Made by a program: the position numbers and the translations under genes
The notes under the pieces: model-generated
The model's input: the letters and a program-made list of their open reading frames with translations, nothing else
What the model was told of the DNA's origin: nothing
The model's database searches: none
Shown: piece after piece, positions 15,057 to 21,066 of the stretch
Layout: every line of letters begins with the position of its first letter
Numbering within the stretch: position 1 is the stretch's first letter
IMG/VR virus record: IMGVR_UViG_3300032299_000562
Span: 1 to 24,462 of that record
Direction: 5' to 3' (one strand)
From: a virus
Length of the DNA stretch: 24,462 bases

Positions 15057-15532
15057 TGGACTTCGACGCCGCGTTTGCCATTTTGCTAAAGCACGAGGGC
15101 GGGTTTTCGGATCACGCGGCCGATCCTGGTGGGAAGACCCGGTACGGAATAACTGAAGCTGTGGCGCGGGAAGTTGGCTACCGTGGCAACATGGAAGAAT
15201 TGCCGCTTGATCTTGCAAGGCGAATATATTTTGATCGGTACTGGACACCATGCCGAGCCGATGATTTGCCTGGACCGCTTAGGTATCCGATGTTCGATGC
15301 CGCCGTTAACAGTGGAGTTCGTGCTGCGGTTAAGTGGCTACAACGCGCAGTAGGGTCTACGGTTGACGGAGTTATCGGACCGGAAACGATTAAAGCTGCA
15401 AACATGGCAGATGTTGATCGAGTTCGAGTGTGGATGATCGCCGACCGCCTTCGCGCAATGACGTGGATGAGCGGCTGGCCATCGTTTAGCCGAGGATGGG
15501 CGCGGCGTATTTGCGACGTTCTAGAACAATGA
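15056..15532 (+). CDS. Endolysin, GH108-type N-acetylmuramidase, 158 aa
   Basis: Residues 7-33 carry the GH108 signature: a helix ending in HEGGFSDH, then DPGGKTRYGIT. Glu14 is the expected catalytic acid. The C-terminal half (MFDAAVNSGVRAAVKWLQRA, VDGVIGPETIKAA) matches the peptidoglycan-binding domain normally fused to GH108. The length is usual for the family (about 160-180 aa). It cleaves the glycan strands of peptidoglycan. There is no signal or anchor segment at the N-terminus, so release depends on the holins just upstream. It overlaps both neighbours (TAATG upstream, ATGA downstream). Confidence 0.92.
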   Translation: MDFDAAFAILLKHEGGFSDHAADPGGKTRYGITEAVAREVGYRGNMEELPLDLARRIYFDRYWTPCRADDLPGPLRYPMFDAAVNSGVRAAVKWLQRAVGSTVDGVIGPETIKAANMADVDRVRVWMIADRLRAMTWMSGWPSFSRGWARRICDVLEQ

Positions 15533-16020
15533 ACTTGCTTGCGTTCCTTGCCGGGCCGTATCGTATGCTAGGTGCATTGCTTGCGGTGCTGCTGGCTTTG
15601 GGTGCCGTTTATATAAAAGGATACAGCGACGGTAAAGAAGCGGTAACGAAAGACTGGCAAATTGAGAAAGACGCGCTGGCAGATGCGCAGTCTCACACGC
15701 TGGCGGCTGCGATTGACAAAGCCAACGAATTGCAACGCAAGAAAACGGAAGCCGAGGCCACCTATGCGCAAGCCCTTGCAGACCGCGACCGCCGTATTGC
15801 TTCCCTTGCTGCTAGTAGCCTGCGCGACGCCGCAGCCTTGCGTGCTGCCGGAACTGCTGCCGATTCCCTCACCGCCTGCCGTTCCGATGCCGCCATCCTC
15901 CGGGACGTACTCAGCGGAGTTGATGAAGAAGCGGGAAGACTGGCGGCGGCTGCTGACGCAAGAGCCGACGAAGTAAGTGTGCTTTTGGAGGCATGGCCAA
16001 ATGCCGCCTTGGGTCGATGA
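15529..16020 (+). CDS. Rz-like i-spanin, 163 aa
   Basis: The ATG at 15529 overlaps the endolysin stop. Residues 11-30 form one membrane anchor (MLGALLAVLLALGAVYIKGY); the rest is a periplasmic coiled coil of Ala, Asp, Glu, Lys and Arg, ending near TACRSDAAILRDVL. This is the i-spanin plan, comparable in length to lambda Rz (153 aa). With the nested lipoprotein at 15764 it would fuse inner and outer membranes in the last step of lysis. A longer reading frame from 15496 lies inside the endolysin gene and is less likely. Confidence 0.85.
   Translation: MNLLAFLAGPYRMLGALLAVLLALGAVYIKGYSDGKEAVTKDWQIEKDALADAQSHTLAAAIDKANELQRKKTEAEATYAQALADRDRRIASLAASSLRDAAALRAAGTAADSLTACRSDAAILRDVLSGVDEEAGRLAAAADARADEVSVLLEAWPNAALGR
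15764..15976 (+). CDS. Rz1-like o-spanin lipoprotein nested in Rz, 70 aa
   Basis: Read in another frame fully inside the Rz gene, as in lambda. The signal peptide MRKPLQTATAVLLPLLLVAC ends in an LVAC lipobox with Cys20 as lipidation site. The mature part is proline-rich (LPELLPIPSPPAVPMPPSSG) and ends in a short charged helix (AELMKKREDWRRLL), both typical of o-spanins. GAGG lies 6 bases before the ATG. The lipobox and proline content make this reading frame convincing despite the overlap. Confidence 0.85.
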   Translation: MRKPLQTATAVLLPLLLVACATPQPCVLPELLPIPSPPAVPMPPSSGTYSAELMKKREDWRRLLTQEPTK

Positions 16021-16081
16021 CGAACTGCTGGCGATGTGGCTTGTGCTGCTGGCCTGCGCGTTTGTTCTGATTGAGTGGTAA
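16001..16081 (+). CDS. Possible 26-aa membrane peptide
   Basis: GGAGG at 15987-15991 lies 9 bases before the ATG. The peptide starts MPPWVDDELL and continues with a single hydrophobic helix (AMWLVLLACAFVLIEW). It begins inside the end of the Rz frame and sits after the lysis genes. Such peptides are easily missed. Good ribosome binding site plus membrane helix argue for it; the very small size argues for caution. Confidence 0.45.
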   Translation: MPPWVDDELLAMWLVLLACAFVLIEW

Positions 16082-16148
16082 GTTCACTAATTGCACATGT
16101 TCACGTTTCGTGGATAGACGAGAAAACTGAACGCGATTGGTGGCGTGT

Positions 16149-16301
16149 ATGGGATTCTGGCTTCTTCTATGTGTGACGCTTGCCTACGCATGGATTGCCA
16201 TTGAGTCCCTTATGAAAGGCCCGACAACGCAGGCAATCATCTTCGCCGGATACGCGCTGGCGAACATCGGCTTCTTGATAGCAATGTGGCGCGAGCAATG
16301 A
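16149..16301 (+). CDS. Small membrane protein, 50 aa, coupled to the protease gene
   Basis: Two hydrophobic helices (MGFWLLLCVTLAYAWIAI and about IIFAGYALANIGFLIAMW) are joined by a short loop (ESLMKGPTTQ). The TGA overlaps the ATG of the zinc protease gene (ATGA), which supports both the ORF and the protease start. No clear ribosome binding site is seen. It might be another lysis or superinfection-exclusion protein; no family is recognised. Confidence 0.5.
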   Translation: MGFWLLLCVTLAYAWIAIESLMKGPTTQAIIFAGYALANIGFLIAMWREQ

Positions 16302-16642
16302 ACGTCACGCCGAAAGTGCTCAAGTCCTCGTACTTTCATTTGCGAGAGTTGAAGCCTTTCAATCGCTGGTATCTGCCAGAAGCGAGCGAAGTGTCATTCG
16401 GAATTCTCACGGGAACCGACCACGCCGTATACATGTTGGACAGAAAGCACCGAATAGAAGTAAATGCTGAAACGCACACGACACACGAGCAGATTCTAAT
16501 GAGCGTGGCTCACGAAATGATTCACTTGCGGCAAAACGAGCTGGGACGCCTCCCAGTGACGCGCAACCCGCATAACGCCGACTTCAGGCGTATGGCTCGG
16601 CAAATATGCCACGAGTTCGGGTGGGATGTGCAAATCTTTTAG
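16298..16642 (+). CDS. SprT-like zinc metalloprotease domain protein, 114 aa
   Basis: Residues 69-76 (SVAHEMIH) contain the HExxH zinc site: His72, Glu73, His76. The later NPHNADFRRMARQICHEFGW (residues 90-109) gives His92 as a likely third ligand, in the place of HGxxF in SprT/WLM-type proteases. The protein is only the catalytic core, much shorter than cellular SprT. Similar phage proteins are known, but their targets are not; Spartan/SprT relatives act on DNA-bound proteins. I chose the ATG at 16298 (ATGA overlap with the upstream gene) rather than a GTG at 16286. It precedes the phosphoesterase gene with 7 bases between. Confidence 0.7.
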   Translation: MNVTPKVLKSSYFHLRELKPFNRWYLPEASEVSFGILTGTDHAVYMLDRKHRIEVNAETHTTHEQILMSVAHEMIHLRQNELGRLPVTRNPHNADFRRMARQICHEFGWDVQIF

Positions 16643-16649
16643 GTGACCT

Positions 16650-17579
16650 GTGCCAAATCAAAAACTTGATACCTCATTAGCAGTCGAAGCGACAGAAGCT
16701 ATTAAACGATACGGTACTCAAGTCGAGGCGGCAAGAATGCTCGGCATCAGCAGGGGGGCATTGCAAAACAGGTTGCGTTCGGCAGATCAATACGGCGTTG
16801 CAGATTACGTGCGCACCGTGCACGGGCGAAAGCATTTTCGCTTGGACGATGGCTACCTGATCGTCGGATCGGATGCGCATTTCTGGCCTGGTCTTGAGTC
16901 TACTGCGTACCGAGCCTTCATGCGATTCTGTGAAGAGCTGCGGCCAACCGCCGTAATTCTGAACGGCGACGTGTTCGATGGGGCTTCAATCTCACGTCAT
17001 CCGATGATGAACTTTGAAGAACGGCCTAGCGTGGTGCAGGAACTCAAAATATGCGAGGAACGACTAAACGCAATTGAGTCTGCCGCACGCACAAAAAATC
17101 TGTTCTGGACTATTGGAAACCACGACTCGCGGTTTGAGTCGTTCCTTGCCAACAACGCGCCAGCGTATAACGGCGTAAAGGGCACGACGCTTAAAGATCA
17201 CTTCCCGATGTGGGCACCTGCCATTTCTTTGTTCGTGAACGACGATCTAGTCATCAAGCACCGATGGAAGTCAGGTATTCACGCGCCGCATAACAATACG
17301 TTGTGGGCTGGACGCTCAATCGTCACCGGGCACCTGCACTCGCAGAAGGTTTACCCGATCAGCGACTACAACGGCACGCGCTGGGGCGTTGATTGTGGGA
17401 CGCTGGCTCAGCCGTATGGGCCGCAATTCGTCTACACCGAAGACGCGCCGGTTAACTGGCGCAGTGGCTTCGCAATCATTCGCTACAAAGCTGGCCGGAT
17501 GCTTACACCTACTTTAGTGCGGGTGGTGGACGAGGAAAGTGGCGAAATAGAGTGGGGCGTAGAGACGTTCAAGGTTTAA
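16650..17579 (+). CDS. Metallophosphoesterase with N-terminal HTH, 309 aa
   Basis: Residues 9-43 form a helix-turn-helix like those of Fis/Hin-type proteins (IKRYGTQVEAARMLGISRGA). From residue 70 comes a calcineurin-like phosphoesterase: SDAH (Asp75, His77), NGDVFDG (Asp107), GNHDSR (Asn157, His158), His204 or His211, and GHLH (His228, His230). All classic metal ligands appear present, so it should be active on a phosphoester, perhaps of nucleic acid. It starts with GTG, with AGGTGA a few bases upstream. It is the last rightward gene, at the end of the late operon, an odd place for a DNA-metabolism enzyme. Confidence 0.85.
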   Translation: MPNQKLDTSLAVEATEAIKRYGTQVEAARMLGISRGALQNRLRSADQYGVADYVRTVHGRKHFRLDDGYLIVGSDAHFWPGLESTAYRAFMRFCEELRPTAVILNGDVFDGASISRHPMMNFEERPSVVQELKICEERLNAIESAARTKNLFWTIGNHDSRFESFLANNAPAYNGVKGTTLKDHFPMWAPAISLFVNDDLVIKHRWKSGIHAPHNNTLWAGRSIVTGHLHSQKVYPISDYNGTRWGVDCGTLAQPYGPQFVYTEDAPVNWRSGFAIIRYKAGRMLTPTLVRVVDEESGEIEWGVETFKV

Positions 17580-17593
17580 GGGGCCGAAGCCCC
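17580..17593. terminator. Short hairpin between convergent operons (weak terminator?)
   Basis: GGGGC (17580-17584) pairs with GCCCC (17589-17593) around CGAA; read leftward the loop is the stable TTCG. It directly follows the rightward stop (17577-17579) and lies 5 bases past the last leftward stop (17599-17601), so it sits exactly where the two operons meet. There is no T-run on either side, so it is at best a weak or Rho-assisted bidirectional terminator. Confidence 0.35.
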
Positions 17594-17598
17594 GTGGG

Positions 17599-17712
17599 TT
17601 AGAACCAGATGCTCACGTGACCGCCGCCAATCTTTGATAGCAGTTCTTCGCTGATCTCGATGGCGTCGAGTTCTTCGTCAACAACAACTTCCACTTCGTT
17701 GTTCTCGGTCAT
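17599..17712 (-). CDS. 37-aa peptide resembling a double-glycine leader
   Basis: Begins MTENNEVEVVVDEELDAIEI and ends SEELLSKIGGGHVSIWF. Residues 1-30 are strongly acidic and helix-forming; then comes a Leu-Ser-Lys-Ile-Gly-Gly-Gly stretch and a six-residue hydrophobic tail (HVSIWF). This looks like the leader of double-glycine bacteriocins or modified peptides (ELSxxELxxIxGG), with a very short remainder. No transporter or modifying enzyme is in the window, so it could equally be a small acidic regulatory or inhibitor protein. The ribosome binding site is weak (AGAAAG). It is the last gene of the leftward operon and fills a gap of about 180 bases. Confidence 0.5.
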   Translation of the reverse strand: MTENNEVEVVVDEELDAIEISEELLSKIGGGHVSIWF

Positions 17713-17760
17713 GGCAGTTTCTTTCTAGGTGCGGGCTGAGTTCCGCCGCCCGCTGCGCGG

Positions 17761-18045
17761 TTATTTCATATTCCTACCAATCTCAGCCGCAGCGCGGGTA
17801 ATGGAACGGCGGGTGGCTGCGCATGGGTCTTTGTCCGATGAATCGGCGTGTCGATAACCGTCACGCACCGCGTACCACAAGTTCAACTCCACCGCCAACC
17901 GCAGCGCATCTGAGTCATATATCAGCGGACTCCATCCATACGCTTTATCGCCATCGTTCACAACCGCATAATTTTCCTGCGCCCAACGCTTAATCGTTAA
18001 CCCGGCCGCCTTTGCGGCAAGTTCGAGCAATTCTTTGTCACTCAT
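17761..18045 (-). CDS. Phage early protein of unknown function, 94 aa
   Basis: I recognise the pattern: SDKELLELAAKAAG at the start, WSPLIYDSDALRLAVEL in the middle and DPCAATRRSITRAAAEIGR at the end. Small proteins of this kind occur widely in early regions of phages of Burkholderia, Bordetella and pseudomonads. The role is unknown. The ATG overlaps the stop of the wHTH gene (ATGA). A 6-bp inverted repeat (17731-17753) follows the stop on this strand but lacks a T-run. Confidence 0.75.
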   Translation of the reverse strand: MSDKELLELAAKAAGLTIKRWAQENYAVVNDGDKAYGWSPLIYDSDALRLAVELNLWYAVRDGYRHADSSDKDPCAATRRSITRAAAEIGRNMK

Positions 18046-18353
18046 TGCAACCCCATCGCAGCACTCAGCCGCTTTCTATTCCTGTAGTTCACCTGCCGCT
18101 CACGATCAGACAATCGTGGCCGCTTTGCATCAGTTTTTTCGCCAAGGCCGTAAACCTTGATGCACGACCGGCCGTGTGCGTCTCGATCCCATGCCGCAAT
18201 GTAGATCACGCCTTCTTTGTGCAGCGCAGCCAAATATTCCCGCGTGGTCACGTAGTGCAAGCCGGTTTCGTCGCACACTTCGCGGATGGTAGATGGGCCG
18301 TCTGTAAGGCAGCGCAGCATCTTGGCGAAGCTGAGAGCGTTAACGCGGATCAC
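18042..18353 (-). CDS. Small winged-helix DNA-binding protein, 103 aa
   Basis: Residues 6-50 fit a winged helix: SFAKMLRCLTDGPSTIREVC, then DETGLHYVTTREYLAALHKEGV as recognition helix and start of the wing, followed by strands IYIAAWDRD and IKVYGLG. The tail is very basic (KRPRLSDRERQVNYRNRKRL). Related phage proteins with the same start exist, with no assigned role. It may regulate early genes or take part in replication. It is coupled to the next gene through ATGA and begins two bases after the stop of the previous one. Confidence 0.7.
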   Translation of the reverse strand: MIRVNALSFAKMLRCLTDGPSTIREVCDETGLHYVTTREYLAALHKEGVIYIAAWDRDAHGRSCIKVYGLGEKTDAKRPRLSDRERQVNYRNRKRLSAAMGLQ

Positions 18354-18355
18354 TG

Positions 18356-18643
18356 CTACCCACTTTCACGATCGTCTAGCCACTGCAAGAACCCGGCCAA
18401 CTCAGGGTATTTCTCCTGAAACTCCTTGCTGGCTGCTTCGTTCAGCCACCGCACTCCGTTCTCTAAATCGCCTTGCAGACGTGACGAATACTCGTCGCTG
18501 ATCGCCTCACGCTCTGCTGCGGCAACTAGAGCGGCGAAGCGTTCAGTTTCTGATGCACTCAATCGCCATTCGCCTTCTGCATCATATGTCAGCATGCCGT
18601 TGGCAGACTCCCGTGCCATGCGGATGATACTTTCCTTATCCAT
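18356..18643 (-). CDS. Phage early protein of unknown function, 95 aa
   Basis: The ATG at 18643 follows AGAAGG with 9 bases between and overlaps the end of the preceding gene by 8 bases. Upstream Mets at 18652 and 18781 would extend it but lie within that gene. The sequence (KESIIRMARESANG, then LSASETERFAALVAAAEREA, ending FLQWLDDRESG) is of the common phage type with an ERFAALVAAAERE helix. The role is unknown. It is mostly helical and acidic. Confidence 0.65.
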   Translation of the reverse strand: MDKESIIRMARESANGMLTYDAEGEWRLSASETERFAALVAAAEREAISDEYSSRLQGDLENGVRWLNEAASKEFQEKYPELAGFLQWLDDRESG

Positions 18644-19262
18644 TCTTTCCATCCTTCTTGTTTTGCCGGGTAGGATGTGCTCCGAACCAGTACGGTATCG
18701 ACTCAATCGGCCAGACTCCATCGACCTTGCTAGCGTCGTTAAATCTGATGGTGTCCGGGTAGTAACGGTATGCGTACCCACTGGGCGGAACCGGCTCGGC
18801 CTGCTGCGCTAGTGCGGCGAAACGGGAAAGATTGCCAAGAGTTAATAAATCAGACGGGTCTTCAATAGACCCTCCAGCCTCCCGCGACCATTTGACGATG
18901 TCTTTGATGTTTATGACCTCCCCTCCGCCCGCACATGGCGGTGCGATGTAGAGTGGCAACGCCCTGTGCTCGTCCGTGAAGTCCGCAGGGTTATCAGTCA
19001 CGCAAACAGACTTGCCGTCAAGCGCGTAAACCATCCACGCCACTGGCTCAACCGGCTCTGCCTTCATCAACGCAATCGTCATGGCTTGGTCTGCTGCGAC
19101 CGCTTCCCAGTCTGTAGGCGGCTCCTGTACCAGCTGTACCAGTGCGGCACGGAGGGCTACTGACGCTTTACGTTCGGCTTGCCACTGTTCGCATCCCGGC
19201 TGCGTGTGTGTCTTGTCCAACGTCTCTAGCGCTTGCTGGGCTGCTTTGTAAAGGTCACTCAT
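18636..19262 (-). CDS. Phage early protein with PVAW / LPLY motif, 208 aa
   Basis: I chose the ATG at 19262, 4 bases after GGAGG; another ATG at 19265 is too close to it. N-terminal helix: SDLYKAAQQALETLDKTH. The segment EPVEPVAWMVYALDG and the later HRALPLYIAPP form a motif pair that recurs in phage and prophage early proteins, often several times per genome; its function is unknown. The C-terminal part (SGYAYRYYPDTIRFND, IPYWFGAHP) is aromatic-rich. The same frame stays open upstream through the Gly-X repeat as a Met-Ala repeat up to 19538. I treat that as repeat read-through, not as the gene start. Confidence 0.65.
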   Translation of the reverse strand: MSDLYKAAQQALETLDKTHTQPGCEQWQAERKASVALRAALVQLVQEPPTDWEAVAADQAMTIALMKAEPVEPVAWMVYALDGKSVCVTDNPADFTDEHRALPLYIAPPCAGGGEVINIKDIVKWSREAGGSIEDPSDLLTLGNLSRFAALAQQAEPVPPSGYAYRYYPDTIRFNDASKVDGVWPIESIPYWFGAHPTRQNKKDGKNG

Positions 19263-19272
19263 CATTCCTCCG

Positions 19273-19575
19273 TCAAAGACTGCGACGATTCCGTGTATTA
19301 ACTGTGCCGTAGCCATTGCCGTAGCCATAGCCATAGCCATTGCCGTTGCCATAGCCGTAGCCATAGCCATCGCCATAGCCGCCGCCATAGCCGCCGCCAT
19401 AGCCGTTGCCACCGCCATTACCATAGCCATTGCCGTAGCCATAGCCATTGCCATCGCCATAGCCATAGCCATAGCCATCGCCATTGCCACCGCCATTGCC
19501 ATTGCCTTTGCCATAGCCATAGCCATAGCCATCGCCATAGCCGTAGCCGTTGCCGTAGCCGATTGGCCTAAACAT
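19273..19575 (-). CDS. Low-complexity Gly-Tyr/Asn repeat protein, 100 aa
   Basis: Starts MFRPI in TGATG overlap with the upstream gene. It then has 42 Gly-X dipeptides (residues 6-90), where X is Tyr 22 times, Asn 11, Asp 4, Gly 4 and Lys once. It ends TVNTRNRRSL. Translation coupling on the upstream side and GGAGG of the next gene 2 bases after its stop support a true gene. No fold is expected; such Gly-Tyr-rich chains are flexible and may self-associate. I recall similar GYG-rich phage proteins without known role. Two of the other frames are also free of stops across the repeat, so frame choice rests on the coupled start. Confidence 0.6.
   Translation of the reverse strand: MFRPIGYGNGYGYGDGYGYGYGKGNGNGGGNGDGYGYGYGDGNGYGYGNGYGNGGGNGYGGGYGGGYGDGYGYGYGNGNGYGYGYGNGYGTVNTRNRRSL
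19306..19560 (-). repeat. Hexanucleotide-based repeat array (about 255 bp)
   Basis: Made of units GGC-NNN on the leftward strand: GGCTAT, GGCTAC, GGCAAT, GGCAAC, GGCGAT, GGCGGC and GGTGGC. Forty-two units follow one another with no stop in any leftward frame. Changes by slippage of six bases would keep all frames, so length can vary without breaking the protein. Longer blocks (for example Tyr-Tyr-Tyr sets) suggest secondary duplication. Confidence 0.85.
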
Positions 19576-19865
19576 CACATACCCCAATCGTCTGCAACAG
19601 GGATACAAAAGATTTCTGCCGCTTCTGGCAAATCAACATCATCAATCTTCCTCAGATCGGCTTTTTGCGTTTCAACCATTTTTGCAAATCCAATCGACTC
19701 CCACTTGAAAACATGCACGGCGCGAGACAGCCTAATCCGGCCATTCTCTCGGGTAACGTCGCCTGCAAAAATCCAGCCGCGATCAACAACGACAACAGCC
19801 CGACTTCCGGTCGGAACAGAATCAGCGCGGACATAATCAATGCCGTTTACAGTGATGGTGTTCAT
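19575..19865 (-). CDS. Conserved phage hypothetical protein, 96 aa
   Basis: The sequence RAVVVVDRGWIFAGDVT, then RIRLSRAVHVFKWESIGFAK and the end EIFCIPVADDWGM, fit a family of small phage and bacterial proteins that I recognise by the DRGWIFAGD and DDWG ends but whose role is unknown. It looks like an all-beta domain of about 95 residues. AAGGA about 6 bases before the ATG. Its stop overlaps the start of the Gly-Tyr repeat gene. Confidence 0.7.
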   Translation of the reverse strand: MNTITVNGIDYVRADSVPTGSRAVVVVDRGWIFAGDVTRENGRIRLSRAVHVFKWESIGFAKMVETQKADLRKIDDVDLPEAAEIFCIPVADDWGM

Positions 19866-19922
19866 TTAATTCCTTTCGTTTGTGGAGACTGCAAAATAAC
19901 CCCGCCTCATGGCTGCGTCAAT

Positions 19923-20201
19923 CTAACTGTTGCGGATATACAACGCTGTGATTGTGTCTGCCAGCGCATCCATCTCGCTGTACCGAGCATTCCGCCACGC
20001 TGATTTGTCGCCGTGGATTCCGTGCGTTCCGCGATGATGCTCTGGGCAGGCGCAGATTGCCAACGCATCGCTGCCACGCTGGGCCATGCCTTGATCCTCT
20101 CGGAGATGATGGATTTCCCCTGGCGTTGCGCCTAGACCCAAGTGCAAACAGAGAGAGCAGCCGCGCTCGGCAACGCGGCTTAGGTGGCGTTTAATGCTCA
20201 T
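19923..20201 (-). CDS. Ref-like HNH nuclease (RecA-dependent nuclease family), 92 aa
   Basis: Cys15/Cys18, then TPGEIHHLR (His31, His32), GMAQRGSD, CPEHHRG (Cys52, His55, His56), GIHGDK (His63) and an end in MDALADTI. This order matches the C-terminal catalytic domain of phage P1 Ref, an HNH enzyme that cuts DNA at RecA-made D-loops. P1 Ref has a long N-terminal tail that is absent here. It lies with the annealing protein and exonuclease in a recombination module, shares TAATG with the next gene upstream, and probably helps resolve recombination intermediates. The activity is inferred. Confidence 0.75.
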   Translation of the reverse strand: MSIKRHLSRVAERGCSLCLHLGLGATPGEIHHLREDQGMAQRGSDALAICACPEHHRGTHGIHGDKSAWRNARYSEMDALADTITALYIRNS

Positions 20202-20446
20202 TAGAACGGGATTCCATCGTCCGGCGCGGATGCCTTCTGCGGCATTTGCTCACGCGGGCCATCGGATTGCTTCAACTTTGCCGACAGGCTGAAAAACGCG
20301 CCGCGTGCGCCCTGTTTCTCCCATGCGGCAATCTCGTACAACTGCCCGCCGATCATCAGATCGCCACGGTAATCCGGCCGCTTTTCGTTGCCTTGCTTGT
20401 CATTCTTAAACAGACTGCCGCCGCCATCTTTTTGCACATATGCCAT
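20201..20446 (-). CDS. Small phage protein with SSB-like acidic tip, 81 aa
   Basis: The ATG at 20446 has AAGGAG 7 bases upstream; a TTG at 20452 is a poorer start. The core (GGGSLFKNDKQGNEKRPDYR, GQLYEIAAWEK, FFSLSAKLK) resembles a family of short proteins with SLF-N-K and D-Y-G motifs seen in phage recombination regions. The last residues are DDGIPF, close to the DDDIPF end through which SSB recruits partner proteins. It may bind ssDNA or act on SSB partners. It sits between the exonuclease and the Ref-like nuclease. Confidence 0.65.
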   Translation of the reverse strand: MAYVQKDGGGSLFKNDKQGNEKRPDYRGDLMIGGQLYEIAAWEKQGARGAFFSLSAKLKQSDGPREQMPQKASAPDDGIPF

Positions 20447-20448
20447 GC

Positions 20449-21066
20449 TCAAACTCCTTCGGTTACTTGCCGGAAAATGGCCTCGACTTCGGCCAGGAAT
20501 TGTTCTGCTGCTTGCTCTACCGCCGCAATCTGATCTGCGGTCGGCTCAAACCGGCGGATGAAAATACGCTGCTCGCGCACCTTGACGCGCGGATCGAACG
20601 CAACGAAATCAACGAAACGTCGACGAGTGCAAGCAAGCTGCGCCAGCATTTGCGGCTGATGCTCCACCGGCACCACGCCAGCGGCCCGCCAGTTGACATA
20701 TGTAGTCGTGGTCGGGCACTTAATCTCGACCAGACCATCCGTGCCGAGTAGCCGGTCAGGCGTTGCGCCGAAAAACTCGATTGACGGATGCGGGAAGAAG
20801 CCGCAGTCGGTTAGCAGCGCACCGCTGACTTCCTCATACGCTGCTGCCGCTTCCTGTTCGCAGTCGATGCCGTGCTGCATTGCAGGGCTGACGAAATGAT
20901 CTAGCGCCCCGTCGAGCATGCGCTCGGCTACAAGCTCCGTCGCGTATTTCCGCCGCGCCTCGGCAGGCTGGCCGTTTTTTAGCGTGGCGAGAACGTCTTT
21001 CATGCGACTAGCAGTAAGCCAGCCGATGCGCTGGCGAACCCATGCCGAGGACTGCTGCGGGATCAT
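20449..21066 (-). CDS. YqaJ / lambda Exo-type recombination exonuclease, 205 aa
   Basis: The start SSAWVRQRIGWLTASRM is the usual W...R...G.xTAS motif of the YqaJ family. The nuclease site follows: GIDCEQEA (residues 66-72), GATPDRLL with Asp104 and VEIKCPT with Glu114 and Lys116, giving a PD-(D/E)xK centre. HQPQMLAQLACTRR matches the conserved Q of the family. Such enzymes resect DNA 5' to 3' to yield ssDNA for an annealing protein, here the ERF protein three genes upstream. The ATG overlaps the previous stop (ATGA). Confidence 0.9.
   Translation of the reverse strand: MIPQQSSAWVRQRIGWLTASRMKDVLATLKNGQPAEARRKYATELVAERMLDGALDHFVSPAMQHGIDCEQEAAAAYEEVSGALLTDCGFFPHPSIEFFGATPDRLLGTDGLVEIKCPTTTTYVNWRAAGVVPVEHQPQMLAQLACTRRRFVDFVAFDPRVKVREQRIFIRRFEPTADQIAAVEQAAEQFLAEVEAIFRQVTEGV

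Noticed and set aside
16075-16176. GTG-started 33-codon frame with many Trp and acidic residues
   Set aside because: No ribosome binding site and overlaps the better supported 50-aa ORF; composition is protein-like, so it is worth keeping in mind.
17731-17753. 6-bp inverted repeat GCGGGC/GCCCGC as terminator
   Set aside because: 11-base loop and no T-run on either strand.
19263-19538. Met-Ala repeat as true N-terminus of the 208-aa gene
   Set aside because: The repeat cannot contain stops in this frame, so openness is not evidence; GGAGG plus ATG at 19262 gives a normal start.
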